Part shown: positions 45,887 to 59,183 of the stretch, piece by piece
Layout of the letters: each line of letters begins with the position of its first letter
How positions within the stretch are numbered: position 1 is the first letter of the stretch
Source of the DNA: Takifugu bimaculatus
Taxonomy: Eukaryota; Chordata; Actinopteri; Tetraodontiformes; Tetraodontidae
Assembly: GCA_004026145.2 (NCBI GenBank)
Contig: CP034992.1
Location: 11,757,209-11,821,208 of the forward strand
DNA: 64,000 nucleotides
Direction of reading: 5' to 3'
The notes under the pieces: generated by a model
The model's input: the letters and a program-made list of their open reading frames with translations, nothing else
Told to the model about the DNA's origin: nothing
Databases searched by the model: none
Position numbers and translations under genes: made by a program

Positions 45887-47530
45887 ATAAGGTTTCCTCA
45901 TTAGTAGAGTCAGGCTGAATAATGCAGTTAGGTGTATTGTTGTCGCCAATGGTTTAGGTGCTAATATGACTTTCGGAGGTGAAGGGGCTGATCCAGCACG
46001 ACTTTAATGGATGTCACTATGGGAAACTGAAACCCGACACGGACGACACACCATCTTGTCCATGCGTGTGAGAATGCGTGTGCCTACTTCCCGAGGGAGT
46101 TGGGTTACTCGATTGTTCAAGCCCTTTGCTTTAAGGAGATAAGTAGAACAATAACACACGGTGAAAAGGAAAGATATGGAAAAAGTTCTAATGACTGATA
46201 TTCCTGAGCATTTGTGAGGACACAAAGCATCATTAATGGGCTGAATCTTACAACAAACACACACGCATATAAATATTAAGCTCTCGCATTGTTTTTAGTA
46301 TAGATATTATGAAGTTGCTTTGTTGAATTCATCTGTTTCAGTCCTGTAAGGTGAAAATCAACTTTTCTCCACCAATTTACACTCCTAAAAAATAGATTGT
46401 AAAACATTGGGTTTTTTTGCCTTTCAAAGTCTCTATGAGGAGGTGTAAGAATCCAGGACAGTTGATGGGTGGCAGCCGTGCGTGAATGCAGCCTTCAGGG
46501 CCGACAGGGGTCAATCTCACAATAGAGAGCAGAGTATAGAAATGATATACGGCGGCTACGGCCATAACTGAGGAGATTAGAGGGAGGGAGGTGGCGCTTT
46601 GTCTACCTTGAGTCGGTGGACAATCTGCTCACAATGGAGGGTGATGGGACAGGCGGGTTTAACCCCAGCAACACCCGACATCATCCCCCATCACTGCTGT
46701 CCTGTTCTGACATGGATGAACCAAGAATCCAGCCCTAAATGTTGCAAAGTGACTGCATACTTTAAAATCAAAGCCCCTTCCCTCCCTTTCTTCCGTCATA
46801 TCCATCATATCTAATGTGTGTGAAAGGTCAGAGATCAGAGCAGTCAGGGTTCTTGTCTGGCAGAGGTTGTTGATGCGGTTTATTCGAAGATTATTTCCAT
46901 CAAAGGGCCAAGCCATCAAAGACTCACGCCATTTATTTCTGCTCAGAAAATTGCAATAATTGGGCGCCGGCGGCTCAGCCCCTCTTCACTTCGTTTTAAG
47001 GTGATCAAAGGAAGAATGCTCCCCTGTGAATAAGCACTGCTCACCGGTCGCTGGCTCACTTACCTGAGCCCCACATCGGTGGCGTCTGCTCTGCACGCGC
47101 AAGTAAATCCAGATCCTATAAAGTCCAGAGGTCAGCGTGTCAGTCAGCATAAAACAATTGAGTCAGAGTTCCTCCCTCAGCAAAGGGATTCTCATGCCAC
47201 AGGTGATGAAGCGCTACTTCCACAGCAAGCAGCCGGCGAGAGAAATGCTCACAAACTGTGGCTGCATCAAACAGCAGGAGGCTCGATGTCCCGCTTCTGC
47301 ATCTTCCCCTCCAGTCTGTTTCTGGCTCTTCATCTTTTCAAATTTCTTTGAATCCCCGCTCGGCGTTCTGGCGCGTTCTCCCTTCGTCTTCCCCTTCATG
47401 CCTTCACCTTTTTGTTATCCAAAGAGCAGGGGGGGGGGGATTAACAAGTGCACGAGATTCCAGAAGGCTAATTCTGCTGCTTGGAACAGTGGAACTCAAT
47501 ACGTGACGACAACTGTGGAAGGAAGAAGAC

Positions 47531-47562
47531 GAGAGCGAGAGAGAGAGAGAGAGAGAGAGAGT
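47531..47562. repeat. (GA)n microsatellite
   Basis: About 14 GA units inside a purine-rich stretch. Confidence 0.9.
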
Positions 47563-50145
47563 GCGAAAAAGAGGTGGGGGGCTGGAAGCGTATGGGAGAT
47601 CAGAGGAAACGTGGACTAGACTGAGACTGCTGGGGAAGACGACCAGGTTAAAAGGTTGTTGAACACAGAAACAAGAAAACCCGAAACTCAGAGCCGGCTT
47701 GTTATTCAAATATTTTCCAGCCTCCAGCATTTACATTAGACTGGAAATCGCATCAAACATATTCATCCAACTGCTAATGCTGAAACAGAATATTTGAGCT
47801 GAACGACACTGTTTCAAGTGCAAGTTTCCTGTTGCACAGAGTGGATAAACTACTGCTGCCGTGGTCTTTATAGCGCACAGTAAAACCTGCGCTTGTGGCG
47901 CTGTTAATCAGAGGATTTAAATATCCGCATATTTTACAGCTGCTGTAAAACGGTGACCGCCACAGGTCAAAAGTGCTGATACGGCGGAGGCGCTGACATC
48001 CCGATTGGCTGTCGAAGCCCCCACAAAACACACAAACAGGATCCAGCTGGGTGTTTGCAAGCTGTAATGTGGGATCCCCTTGTGCCAAATTCGGCTCAGA
48101 TGTCGTCGATGTGCTTACATGTGTCTCTTGAGAGAGCTGTGAGGGTACTGGGGGAGGGTGCGGGTGGGATGGAGTGGGGGTGGGGGGGGCGCGGGGGTGA
48201 GACTGACGCAGGGCTTGATGTCGAGTAAATGTCAGACTAATTCTGATATGCTGGACTGTGGGGTGAACGAAGTCAGCTCGACTTTATGCTGCAGAACCTG
48301 AGGGGTGAACGTTAACATGCAGGATATTGAAGCAACACGGACCGTTGGGGATATTTAATCTCAGCAGCCAGCTGACAGCTGCACAGACCGGCACAAGCTG
48401 CTAATAGGAATCATTTTCCCACCACATGAACTGTTACCAATAACTAGGAACCAGAGGAGGAATGTTTTTGAACTTCAGTGAACAGGGGGTGGGGGTGCAT
48501 AACTTGTGCAGAACTTTCCTGATTGGCCCAAAACCCCTAGCTGTTTCTTACATTCAGTATTTTAGATCCGTTGTTTTGCTGCAGCTGTAGGGTGGATGTT
48601 GTTCCGCCTATATGTGGATGACACCCCGCTGTAACTGTAAACCACAACTCTAAATAACATCGTTTATATCAGTACATCAGCAAGGCTGGCTCATCCTGAC
48701 ATATGTCCAAACGGTAAACAGTCTTGGAGGAGATTAACCCAAGGACAAGTAAACAGCTCACAAGCTGCTGGCTGTTGCAACAGCTGGGTGCATGTTAGTC
48801 AAAGTGCAGGGTGTGAGCATACGTTCACGTCTCTTCTCCCCAGCGCAGGTCTGCGTTCACACTCAGACACACCTCAATAGCAGGTAGCCACATTTAGCTT
48901 ACAGAGGATGGAGCAACACATGCAAGTAGGTAAAGCAGTGATGGTTCCGTCAGAGGAAGCTGTGCTCACTTGAACTACTATCCTGCTTTAATCTAAGACC
49001 TTTAGGTCCCAAACTTTCTTCTCTGCATAATATAAACATGCGCAGCAACACCTTCTGGCCAGGCGTCACAGTTGGGCTGAGGTCCAGAGGGGAAGGACGG
49101 CAAACTTGAGTAGTAAGCACATTTCATCAGAGTGGAACAGTTTTACACACACACACGCACGCACGCACGCACACGTGCGTGTGCTAAAGCACTCTCATTT
49201 TATCTGCAGTTGTGTCTTCACAGTACTACTCATTCTAGAGTCTGCGGACAGATGCAGGTCGGTTGCTGGTCTGATTGTGGATCATCAGTCGACGGATGTC
49301 TTCATTCAGTATGTTTGGACTGAAACTGTATCGGACTCACAATGCTGATATGCTAAAAGCTTTTATTTGCATGGTTCATTTTGCATGGCTGTGCTGATGC
49401 TAATAACTAATAGTTCATATGTAATATGACACTTTGAATATTTGTCCTTGGTGAAGGTCAAACAAGGCAAACTGCAACACTGTGGTCTAAAAATGACTTA
49501 TTATTGATTATTTCCTATTCATTTGTTTTATGAACTTTCATCAGCAAAATTATTGAGTTGGGATTTTCTCCATGCAACAGCAACACCCCCCCCCCCAATA
49601 AAAACCTGGGTCTTCTTCAGCTGGTGCAACTGGTTTTGGCTGCCTTTCACTTTACTGTTACAGCAGCTCTGCAAAAATGTTTCTTTGTTTTCTTCACCTC
49701 CGGCATAAAAGAAGTAACCATGTCTCTCTTTCCCATTAGCTTCTGCTCTTCAGTGGTGCCTTTGAAGATTAAGTCAGATCCCCCTGATTAATCCCTTTTC
49801 ATGTCCCTTTCACGGCAAATAATTACAACGTTTGATACAATCCTGGGCTGGAAAGTGAGGACAGCATGCAGATTTGTGATAGAGCAGACTCCCCCGGTGC
49901 AGTCATTAGCCTGATTATTCTCATCCAAACACACTCCACCAGCAGTTTACATGGAAATAGGTTAATTTTATTCCCACTCTCCGCCCATTCTGCTGGCACG
50001 CCCTGCTTTATGCATTCCAGTCTCTTGTACAGCACCGATATCAAATCCAACATACAAGATTGTCTTCGACATTTGATTGCATATTATTAATGCAGTATCT
50101 TCCTGTACAGCTGTCGCCACTGGCTTTACAGACGGAAATGGAACT

Positions 50146-50163
50146 GCGCTGCCACCTAGTGTT
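50146..50163 (-). promoter_or_regulatory. CTCF-like motif, minus orientation
   Basis: The minus strand reads AACACTAGGTGGCAGCGC, a close match to the vertebrate CTCF core CCACTAGGGGGCAGCGC. It lies about 200 bases from an oppositely oriented match. Confidence 0.45.
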
Positions 50164-50357
50164 GAAATATGGCATTACTTTGGCACCATGACGCACTGAG
50201 TTTCTCCCGACTCTTCTGTCATTTTATATTCGGCCATTACGAGCTTTCTGAAAGGAATGTGTTCTTTGACTGATAGCTAAATGATTATTAAAAGTGTCAA
50301 AAACTTAATTTGTTGTAAATTGGTGCTGTATTGAAAATATTCAATTAATTATTTAAA

Positions 50358-50373
50358 CCACTAGGTGTCAGCA
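50358..50373 (+). promoter_or_regulatory. CTCF-like motif, plus orientation
   Basis: CCACTAGGTGTCAGCA matches the CTCF core with one weak position (T in GGTGTC). Confidence 0.4.
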
Positions 50374-52069
50374 TTACGCAAGTATCGTTTTTCTCTGGTA
50401 AAACAATTCACTTATTTAAATGTACAATTTAAAAAAAACCTTAATGAAGATCCGCGGAGATCGTGCAATGTAATTTTAGGAGCATTCTATATTTGCTATA
50501 CATCACTATAATCCTTTAAAAACTGCTAGAAAAACTACAAGACGCGTCAAAAAACGCGTCATCACAGGAAACCCCCGATAGTTCACGGTGACATATTTAA
50601 ATTACCGTTTAACAAAAACATAATATAATTGCATGAAAAAAGTATATAATAACATAGGTATTAAATTATGAATTACTCAATAACTAAAGAAAAGAAGCAT
50701 CTTAAAATGGGAAAGAGGAATTTAATGAATAAGACAAATAAGTAGAAAACCAATGTAAAGCGACAGGCAAATTCATTATTTGAGTAAAACTCAAGAGCAG
50801 ATCAGCATGCAGATGTCTCCCTTCTGCATCTGTTGCTTTTTGTCTTATTACATCATTGTTGCCTGTGAATGATGTGCTGCTGTCCTCTCCTGTCAGGATT
50901 AGTGTGTATTCAGACACTGAGCTGCTTAATTCTGTTTCATTCCAAATACCCCAAAATACCCCAGGCTGCAGATTTACAAGTACATTTGCATTGATAGGAA
51001 AGAACATGAAATATCTTTATTGTAATTGTGTGATTGACAAATTATCAGTGTTACTGACAGTAAAGAGGGCCATAAAATCAAATTTTGCTTAGGGTCTCAT
51101 GACCCCAGACAGGCTCGGTCCTGATGCTCCCTTTTACACTTTATATCATTGTTGTTACATATGGAGGACATCTCTGGACACATGGAAGGAAGAGGACAAG
51201 TTCCTACATGTACGTTCAAATGTTGATGTAGAATCTCTTGTAATCTTCATCAAGAGGGTCCTTGATTTCTACAAAAATCAAACCTTCCCTTTGCTACGAT
51301 GAAAAAGACTTTATAGAATTGGACCGCGACATGAGGCACACTGAGCCATCATGTAGCTCACAGTCAAGGGGGTCAAGGGGGTAAGAGCGAGTGCAGCCCC
51401 CAGTTAGTCCTGGGTGCAAAAGTGCCCTTTTCAAATGGAAAAACCTTTTGTTGTGCTAAGACTCTGGTCTATCGACTCAGCCTCATCCATCATGTGGATT
51501 AATGACGAATATCCCACATATTTAGTGTCGGTTTCGCATTTTCAGTATTAGTGTCTCAAAAAGGAATAAAAACAACTGCGTTTTAACTCTTAAATTCATA
51601 TTCAGGCAAAGTTAGTCCCTGCTTTCCTGGGTTTTACTCCAGTGAGAGAGATGAAGGCTTAAACTAATCCTTGAGAAAACAAAGTGATATATTTCTACCC
51701 GCTCAGGCCGGGCGTGGGATGTTCATCAGTGTGCTTATCAGGATTATCAGACTTTCATCCATATTATATCCTCAGACTTTATACTTACCAAACACTCTGG
51801 TCACGTTGGATGGACTTCATGTGCGCCGCAGAGAAAGCCGACCAGCAAACAAGTTGTCCTGGCTGTACGGACAGTTCCCACCAGTGAGCCACAGCCCAGG
51901 GTGACCTTCTGACCCTGTGGTCGACCCCTCAGTGGGTGGCCTCCACACTGACCAGCACAGACCATCAATCCACCACTGGAGCGGCGTTGGGATCAAAATG
52001 ATCTCCTTTCAGTCATTTGCTCTCCTCATCTGTTTGTTTCAACTGTTTTTCTTGAGCCTCATGTGCTAC

Positions 52070-52820
<751 letters not shown>

Positions 52821-52866
52821 CATTACTAAATGACCAAATGCCAAACAACTGATTGGATTTTACTGT

Positions 52867-52872
52867 TTTATT
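52867..52872 (-). terminator. neurod4: probable neurod4 polyadenylation signal
   Basis: TTTATT on the plus strand is AATAAA on the minus strand, about 540 bases past the neurod4 stop and 47 bases short of the tetranucleotide cluster. Confidence 0.45.
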
Positions 52873-53408
52873 AACATCAAAATGAAGCAAAAATGAAAAG
52901 AACACAGAAGATTGCCAAATGTTTCAAATGTTGCCCGAGTCGTTTCCAGCTCCCCCCCCCCGTCTCTGTCCTCTCTCAGTCCCCCAGGTTTTTTCCCCGA
53001 CTAAAATGCCATTTATTATCTAGACCCAGACCAGAACTCTCTCTCAACTGATGCACAAATGAGGAACTTGAGCTCAAAACGTGTAATGTTTAAAAAAGAC
53101 CAAAGAAAAACCGTATTTACAAATGCTACGCGCGCACACAGCTGCATGGCAGAATTCCATACATAATGGCTTAAATTAGAAAATAAATAGAAATACATTA
53201 CATTTATGTGGATCAACTAATTTAGAAGTGCTTCGATCACAGTAACGGGAAAGTTCTCGGTGCTATTTGGTCATCATTGTGCGTTAGAACATGTTTTCTA
53301 ATTCTACCATTTCCAGGGTGCTAGTCTAAGAGCCTCGCTCAGGTAAACACACGGTGTGTGTTTTTCTGCTCCTCTGCTAGCAAACTATCTACTCAGTCTC
53401 AGTGTTCT

Positions 53409-54395
53409 TCAGTCTCTGTAGATGGAGGTCATCTGTCTGGGAGGCATGGAAGGTGGGCGATAAGTGTCGTACGGGGCCTCTAATTGTACATCGTAGCCTG
53501 TCTGATACATATCCTGGTCCACGGGGGAGGGGGAGTAGTGGTGTGGCGGTGGATAGTGTGGCGATGGTTCCTGTTTGGGGACTCCATTGGTGCTGATGCT
53601 GAGCGGTGGCGTCGGGGGTCCGTCGTAGGGCGGTGTTCCAACGCCGGAGTTATACTCGTTTGGTGAGTGATTCTCATACACCCCCCCTTTCATCGCCCTT
53701 AGGTGAAGCAGGTGAGCAGAGTCAAAAGTGCCGTATGGTGGGCTTGGCAGGCCCGGGGAAGAGTAGCTGACCACGCCGCCCAGAGAAGCGTGAGCAGGCT
53801 GGACTCTGTGTCGGTCCTCGGGCCTCGTTCCTCCTCCGGGAGCCGGTCCCAACTGCAAACAGCCGGCCACCAGGTTGGTGGTGGGCTGTGAGAGGCCCTT
53901 GCACAGGGTCTCCATGAAGGCCCTGCTCTCGGTAGACAGCCCCCCCTCCAGGGCCTCGGACAGGGCGCAGATGTAGTTGCGGGCCAGCCGTAAGGTCTCG
54001 ATCTTGGACAGTTTCTGTGTTTTGGAGTGGCAGGGCATGATGCTGCGCAGGTTCTCCAGCGCGTCGTTCAAACCGTGCATGCGCGAGCGCTCCCGGGCAT
54101 TAGCCTTGATACGCCTGGCACGGAAGCGCTCCACACGGGCCTTGGTCATGCGCTTTTTCTTGGGCCCCCGTCGTTTGGACTCACCGTCATCCTCCTGGCC
54201 CTCCTCGTCTTCCTCGTCTTCCTCGGCATCCTCACTGCCCATCTCTGGGGCCTGCTGAACCCCCGTGCCTGCTCTGTAGCGGGGCGATAAGACGGACGCG
54301 CCTCCGTCCGGCGAGCTGGAGTCGCCATCCATCCACTGCTGGGGGCCGACCACCTCCTCTTCCTCACTTTGTCTCACGTACGGTTTCATCATCAT
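53409..54395 (-). CDS. neurod4: NeuroD4 (ATH3) bHLH neurogenic transcription factor
   Basis: A single coding exon of 328 residues. The start is taken at the first of three tandem ATGs (54395), because a splice acceptor (ACTCAAG) lies one base before it. An acidic stretch (about 54-72) precedes the nuclear localisation sequence KRRGPKKKR, then the bHLH (about 90-146: RRIKANARERSRMHGLNDAL through TLRLARNYI). The NeuroD domain follows (LCKGLSQPTTNLVAGCLQLG), then SPGLPSPPYG and a TPPYDGPPTPPLSIS motif as in NEUROD4. It binds E-boxes with E proteins and drives neuronal and retinal differentiation. The C-terminus is Pro/Tyr-rich. The single coding exon with a separate untranslated exon is usual for NeuroD genes. 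NEUROD4 rather than NEUROD1, 2 or 6 rests on tail motifs and synteny. Confidence 0.95.
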   Translation of the reverse strand: MMMKPYVRQSEEEEVVGPQQWMDGDSSSPDGGASVLSPRYRAGTGVQQAPEMGSEDAEEDEEDEEGQEDDGESKRRGPKKKRMTKARVERFRARRIKANARERSRMHGLNDALENLRSIMPCHSKTQKLSKIETLRLARNYICALSEALEGGLSTESRAFMETLCKGLSQPTTNLVAGCLQLGPAPGGGTRPEDRHRVQPAHASLGGVVSYSSPGLPSPPYGTFDSAHLLHLRAMKGGVYENHSPNEYNSGVGTPPYDGPPTPPLSISTNGVPKQEPSPHYPPPHHYSPSPVDQDMYQTGYDVQLEAPYDTYRPPSMPPRQMTSIYRD

Positions 54396-55656
54396 ACTTG
54401 AGTACAGAAAAACACACACGTGTCACTCACATGCTCAACAAAACAATGAATAAAATCAACTGTACGATAGAATAAAGATACAATGAGACGGATTAAATTC
54501 TTTTTTCAAAATAGTTTTGAATGAATCCTTTTGAAATTTCTGGCTGGAATCATGAGCCGAAGTTGACAGTCAACCCCAGTGGCTGCTTCTAAACTGATGG
54601 AGACAATAATCTATGTATGATTTAGGTATGTTAAACCTCCACCATCAGCCAGTGACAACATTGCATCTAATTTTGATGTTCAAACCATCGGTAATCATCA
54701 ACAATGAGGTGGAGTAAATGAACCTTTAAGCTTGATACAAATTAGGTTTTTGTTCGTTTGTTTGTTTGTTTTAAATGCCTTCTAAACTTAATAGCTTATC
54801 GTCCAACTACTTTTATTTAAAGTATCGGAAGATTGGAGTGATTTCATCTTTATGAAAGTTCCAAAGCCAGAGAATGGAACACGATTGTAACACACGATCC
54901 GTGTCCGTCTGTCGGGGTTTTACAGCCGCATTAGTCGGGACCTTTTCAAAAGCCCTGTAAAGTATGTAATCTGCACGATGGTGTGTATAAACATTACTAA
55001 ACAACAGGCTGTAGTGATATTCAATAGTGTAAACACTGTCTTCCACATGTGCAGAGATCGTCCGGACCGGATCAGCACCGGACAGTTCCCTCGGTCTCAG
55101 GCGGCACCGGCCGCCACGACACTCCAAACACGAATAAAACCTTTTAATGTTCGACTTTCATATTTATTGTGCCCTGTTTCCCCCCTCCTGTCCCCCTCTA
55201 AAGTACGTTAATCCCGGTCAATTTGTGAACTGGTAATGCTCCAGCGAGATAAAGTCACCGACAGGACCTCAATCTGGGGCATGGCGGGATTTACTCCGTG
55301 GATGAAGCGAGCACGGGATTAAAATGAAAGATCGACATGCTCAGATCACAGAAGACTGAAAATGAATCAAATCTGGAGCTTTTCGCAAGGGCCGAAAACA
55401 TAAATGCGTGATTGTGCAATGGAAATGAACGCATCTGAAATTTAGTAACTTCTTTATGAGCCTGCATGTGTCGCTTGTATAAAATAAAATAAAATTCTGG
55501 TTTACACCCCCTCAACCCCACAAGCTTGACAGCGGTCAAGGAAAAAAAGGACAAATATAACCAAGTAAAACACAAATAATTGGTCAAATTGGGACAGATG
55601 AGTGTTTTAATTACTCCCTTTGATCACTTTAAAACCTGATGTTTTTGTAAACTCAC
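54396..55656 (-). other. neurod4: neurod4 5' intron
   Basis: A 1.26-kb sequence between the acceptor at the coding exon and a GTGAGT donor at 55656-55651 (minus strand). AT-rich; no coding sequence recognised. Confidence 0.5.
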
Positions 55657-56000
55657 CCATGCGGATGCGTCCCAGACCTCCTCTGAAACTTTGTGCTGTC
55701 CTCCCTCGCTCTTCCTGGCAGGGCTGTGTCCCTCCGCTGTCTGTCCCGCCCGCAGTGTCTCTGCGTGGGTCCCTCTGCGGGGTCTCCGGGTCTTAACTCC
55801 CACGTCGAAGCTCCGCCCTCTGCTGCTGTCACAGATCTCTTGACGCGCTCCGGCTCGCGCGTGGCCGGCTCGTGGCTCGGACCCCCCCACCACCCCCACC
55901 CCCACCCCATGATGATGTGAATAAGCTCCCTCCGATACCGCACACTCTCACACGCACGCACCCGCGGACAGAAGAAGAAGGGCCTTTGTTGAAGGCGGCG
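55657..56000 (-). promoter_or_regulatory. neurod4: neurod4 untranslated exon 1 and CpG-rich promoter region
   Basis: The minus strand ends an exon GACGCATCCGCATGG before GTGAGT. The sequence above it is GC- and CpG-rich up to about 56,000, unlike its AT-rich surroundings. This suits the untranslated first exon and promoter of neurod4. The transcription start is not identified. Confidence 0.4.
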
Positions 56001-57289
56001 CGGTTCCCAGTCGGTTGATCTTAACTGCGTGTGACAGCTCCAAGTTGTGTGTGAGCAGGTGTTTGCTGCAGCCTCTTCCAGCCAGCCATCCCTCCACATC
56101 CAGGACAGGAGACGGGCTGCAGGCTCCGGTCACCTGGGAGACCAGGCAGGGGAAGTTTGGACACACAGCTGGGTATTCAGGTGAGGTTGGGGAAAGCGTG
56201 AGAGACCTGCAAGCCTGGAATGGAAGAAAACTCCAAAAAATAAGAGTCAAATAAAATAAAAACACATCACATATAGTTCCAAATGAAATTTAATAAGTAA
56301 AGTCTATTTTCCACGGGGCAAGTGTCTTACTATTTTAGTTTTAAATACTATTTAACTCTTCAGATTTTTATTTCGATGATCTAATAATCTGATGTCCAGT
56401 TGACGCTCGTCACCACCGATATGAAGAGACGCCCACGTGATCCAGTTCCAGGGTGACCCAGCCATACGCCTGTTCAGACCCAGTTCAGTCTCTCCCCAAA
56501 CAGCCCCCACCCCCCCACACCCCCGGAGTCTCTGGCTATTCCTATTCCACACCTGCAACCTGAGCTGGGAATAGCAGCAGCATCCCCAGAGTGGCTCTAA
56601 CAAGGGAGCGTAGGAGGCCTGAGGATGAGACAGTGTTTCCATGGGTTACGCTCAAAGCGCCTTCAACTCTGATAAGCTAAATATTTATAAGCACATTTAG
56701 TCCTCTGTCCGACTTCAGAACGAGCTTCCTCCAAACTTTTAACATCCTTTCCTGTCCATTTGAATCTTGTCCCCGCTCTTTGCTTTCTCGTTTAGCTTGA
56801 CCTGTTTACCGTAAAAGGGCCCCGACGTCCCTCTTCACAAACGTTGCTCATCAGTGGCTCAGTGCTGGATCTGAACCCCCGCTGCAGATGGTCTGCTCCT
56901 GAACAGATCTCATGACCTCTGCAGCGTCTGGCTCAGATGCTCTCCCGTCCTCCGCTGCGCTGCTCAGCCCACTCGGTGTGGCGGCTTTGCTCAGAGGACT
57001 CCGCGTTCCTCGACTTTCCAAGGTACCTTTGTGGGATGGCGAGTTGTGTTTATAGCACTAAATAGGAGGGACTGATCAACCTTCACTCCAGTACACACAA
57101 ACATTACCATCCTGTGAATCCCCAGAGTTTGTGTGTGTGACAGTGTGCCGTGTCCATCTGTCATACAGGATGCCCTCTGAGAGCTGCTAGCTCCACAGCG
57201 TGCATGCTAGGGTGTGTGCGCGCACGTGTGTGTGTGTGTATGTGTGGGTGGGTGTGTTTGCGAGTGTGTTCTTAACTTACTACATTTAG

Positions 57290-57490
57290 TACCAAAATCT
57301 ACATTGTACTAGCAAAGTGCGGACATTTTTAGGAAGTGAGGACATTTTGGCTGGTCCCCACAATTTTGAAGGCCTGTTTGAAGGTTAAGACACGGTTTTA
57401 AGGCTCAGGTTAGAACTGGGACCAGGTCAGGGTTAGGGGTTTAGTTGGGATGGTTTAGGTTAGGATAACAGGCTGTCTCACAAAGACAGA
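57290..57490. repeat. dispersed fish repeat, copy 2
   Basis: Shares with 44095-44320 the ordered words GTGAGGACATTTTGGCTGG, TTTTGAAGGCCTGTTTGAAGG, TTAAGACACGGTTTTAAGG and a final TCTCACAAAGACAGAAATGC, flanked by TG repeats. Same orientation as copy 1. Confidence 0.65.
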
Positions 57491-57501
57491 AATGCAAGGA
57501 T

Positions 57502-57507
57502 ATGTGT

Positions 57508-57538
<31 letters not shown>

Positions 57539-57543
57539 GGGGG
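57502..57543. repeat. (TG)n followed by a run of 22 G
   Basis: About ten TG units lead directly into an uninterrupted 22-base G homopolymer. Confidence 0.9.
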
Positions 57544-58640
57544 TATGTTTGTGTGTTTAGGAAAATGGGTGGATTAATTTTCAGTTTTCCGATTCCTCAA
57601 ATGTACTTTTGCAGCGCTAGTAGAAGATCTTGCTCTCAGTCATCATTTGCGCACACCGTCTGTCAATGACACCAATGATAATGTGTCATTGCATAAAAAA
57701 AAAAAAGAAGAAAAGCATAAAAACACTTTTATAGAATCAATGTTGCTCTGTGTTTCATGGTCTCCCATCAACTTTAGAAACGGCCGGCAGCCCAGCCAAA
57801 CCTGAGCGTCCCTCCAGGCCAACGCCGACCCCTCGGTGACAGGGGTGATGTTGACCAGTTCGCCCCAAGTCCTGCGTAAAATATACGCTCCTCACCGCCT
57901 GAACCCCTAAACCCCCTTTAACCCTTCCATAAACACTGTTGGCCCCCTGTTGTGTGTGCTCATTGGCTGACCGCCTTCAGGCGTCCCTTTTCCACAGGCC
58001 CATTGTTTGGCCCCGTAAGCAGCTTTGTTTCTGCATGTGCAGCTGGGCTAGCTCGCATAGCCATTAGCCACAACACGCGAAAGGGAGAGCGGGATAATAT
58101 AATTACAAAACAAAAGTCAGGTGGCTCACGAGATTTGCCAGGAGGAGCACATTTGGGGGAGACGTGGGGGACACGCTGGCGGGTGGCCAGCTATAATTCG
58201 ATTATGAAGTTGTGTGAGCGACAAAAGAAACAATTGAACCTTTTTCTTTTCTTTTATTTACCCCACTGTGATTTAATTTGATTCCGTTCGGGGCTTTAAA
58301 AAGGAGGGCAGCGTGAAAAAGGGAGATTTACTCTTCTAATTTCGAGTGTCTGCGGCTCAGGCTGAATGAGGAATAGGCCGACTTTACTGTCACTCTGCAG
58401 CGCATCTCCTGCGTGTGAGGCGCAAATCAAATCAGCCGCAGTCTCCCTGCACACGGACCGGTCTTGTGCTGCGGGTCTGCATGGATGCACAGAGACTGGT
58501 GGACAATAGGATCAGTGGCAGATCCACCGCTTCTTCAAACGGCGCTGCGAGTGTGTCCCCCTGTTCGGTCGGCAGACTCAGATTTATCCTGTTAGTCACC
58601 CTACATGAGTGAAAGGGTAAAATCGACCCCCATCCCAGCT

Positions 58641-58642
<2 letters not shown>

Positions 58643-58716
<74 letters not shown>
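58643..58716. repeat. (CA)n microsatellite
   Basis: About 36 uninterrupted CA units. Confidence 0.95.
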
Positions 58717-58718
<2 letters not shown>

Positions 58719-59183
58719 ACAGCTTTACAGACAGCTGATGAGAAGAGGTTTATCTGGTGTCTACTGTTTGAAGCAGGTCAAGCAGAACAAGATCTGTTCA
58801 TGTGTTTTTGTTGAGTTCATTCTGTAAAAGTCTGCATTTTGTTTTGTTTTTTAACCGTTTTAATGAGACAATAAGCAATTGTGTCAGAAGCACACATGCT
58901 GCCACGGGCTCGCTGCATTGGGCCCGCTCGGGGTGTGTGAGCGCCCATTTTTTGCCCCATTAGGCCCAGTTTGATTTTGCCCCTGGGACACCGCAGTCAG
59001 ACATTCTTTTGCTGAGTGTGAGGAGGAAGAGTCTGCAGACTAATCCGCTGTCTGGATCCTGCTTGACGTTTGAGGGCTGGAGAAGGAAATTCAGCATCTT
59101 TTATAACCATTTTATTCAACATATCCTGAAAATGAGAACGTTTTAGAAGGTCTTCTACATCCCAGCTGCAATGTCGCCGTTTG

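Larger units (their letters stand above)
45884..52066. other. gene-free region between znf385a and neurod4
   Basis: No exon with both a family match and splice sites was found in this 6 kb. It contains a (GA)n tract at 47531-47562, a G-rich patch near 48150-48200, AT-rich sequence at 50,280-50,720 and two divergently oriented CTCF-like motifs near 50.15 and 50.36 kb. It may hold distal regulatory DNA for neurod4 or znf385a. Confidence 0.5.
56001..59183. other. intergenic between neurod4 and endou
   Basis: No gene could be supported. It contains a dispersed fish repeat (57290-57490), a TG tract running into 22 Gs (57502-57543), a CA microsatellite (58643-58716) and otherwise unremarkable sequence. 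A minus-strand AATAAA (TTTATT at 59111-59116) probably ends the endou transcript. Confidence 0.5.
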
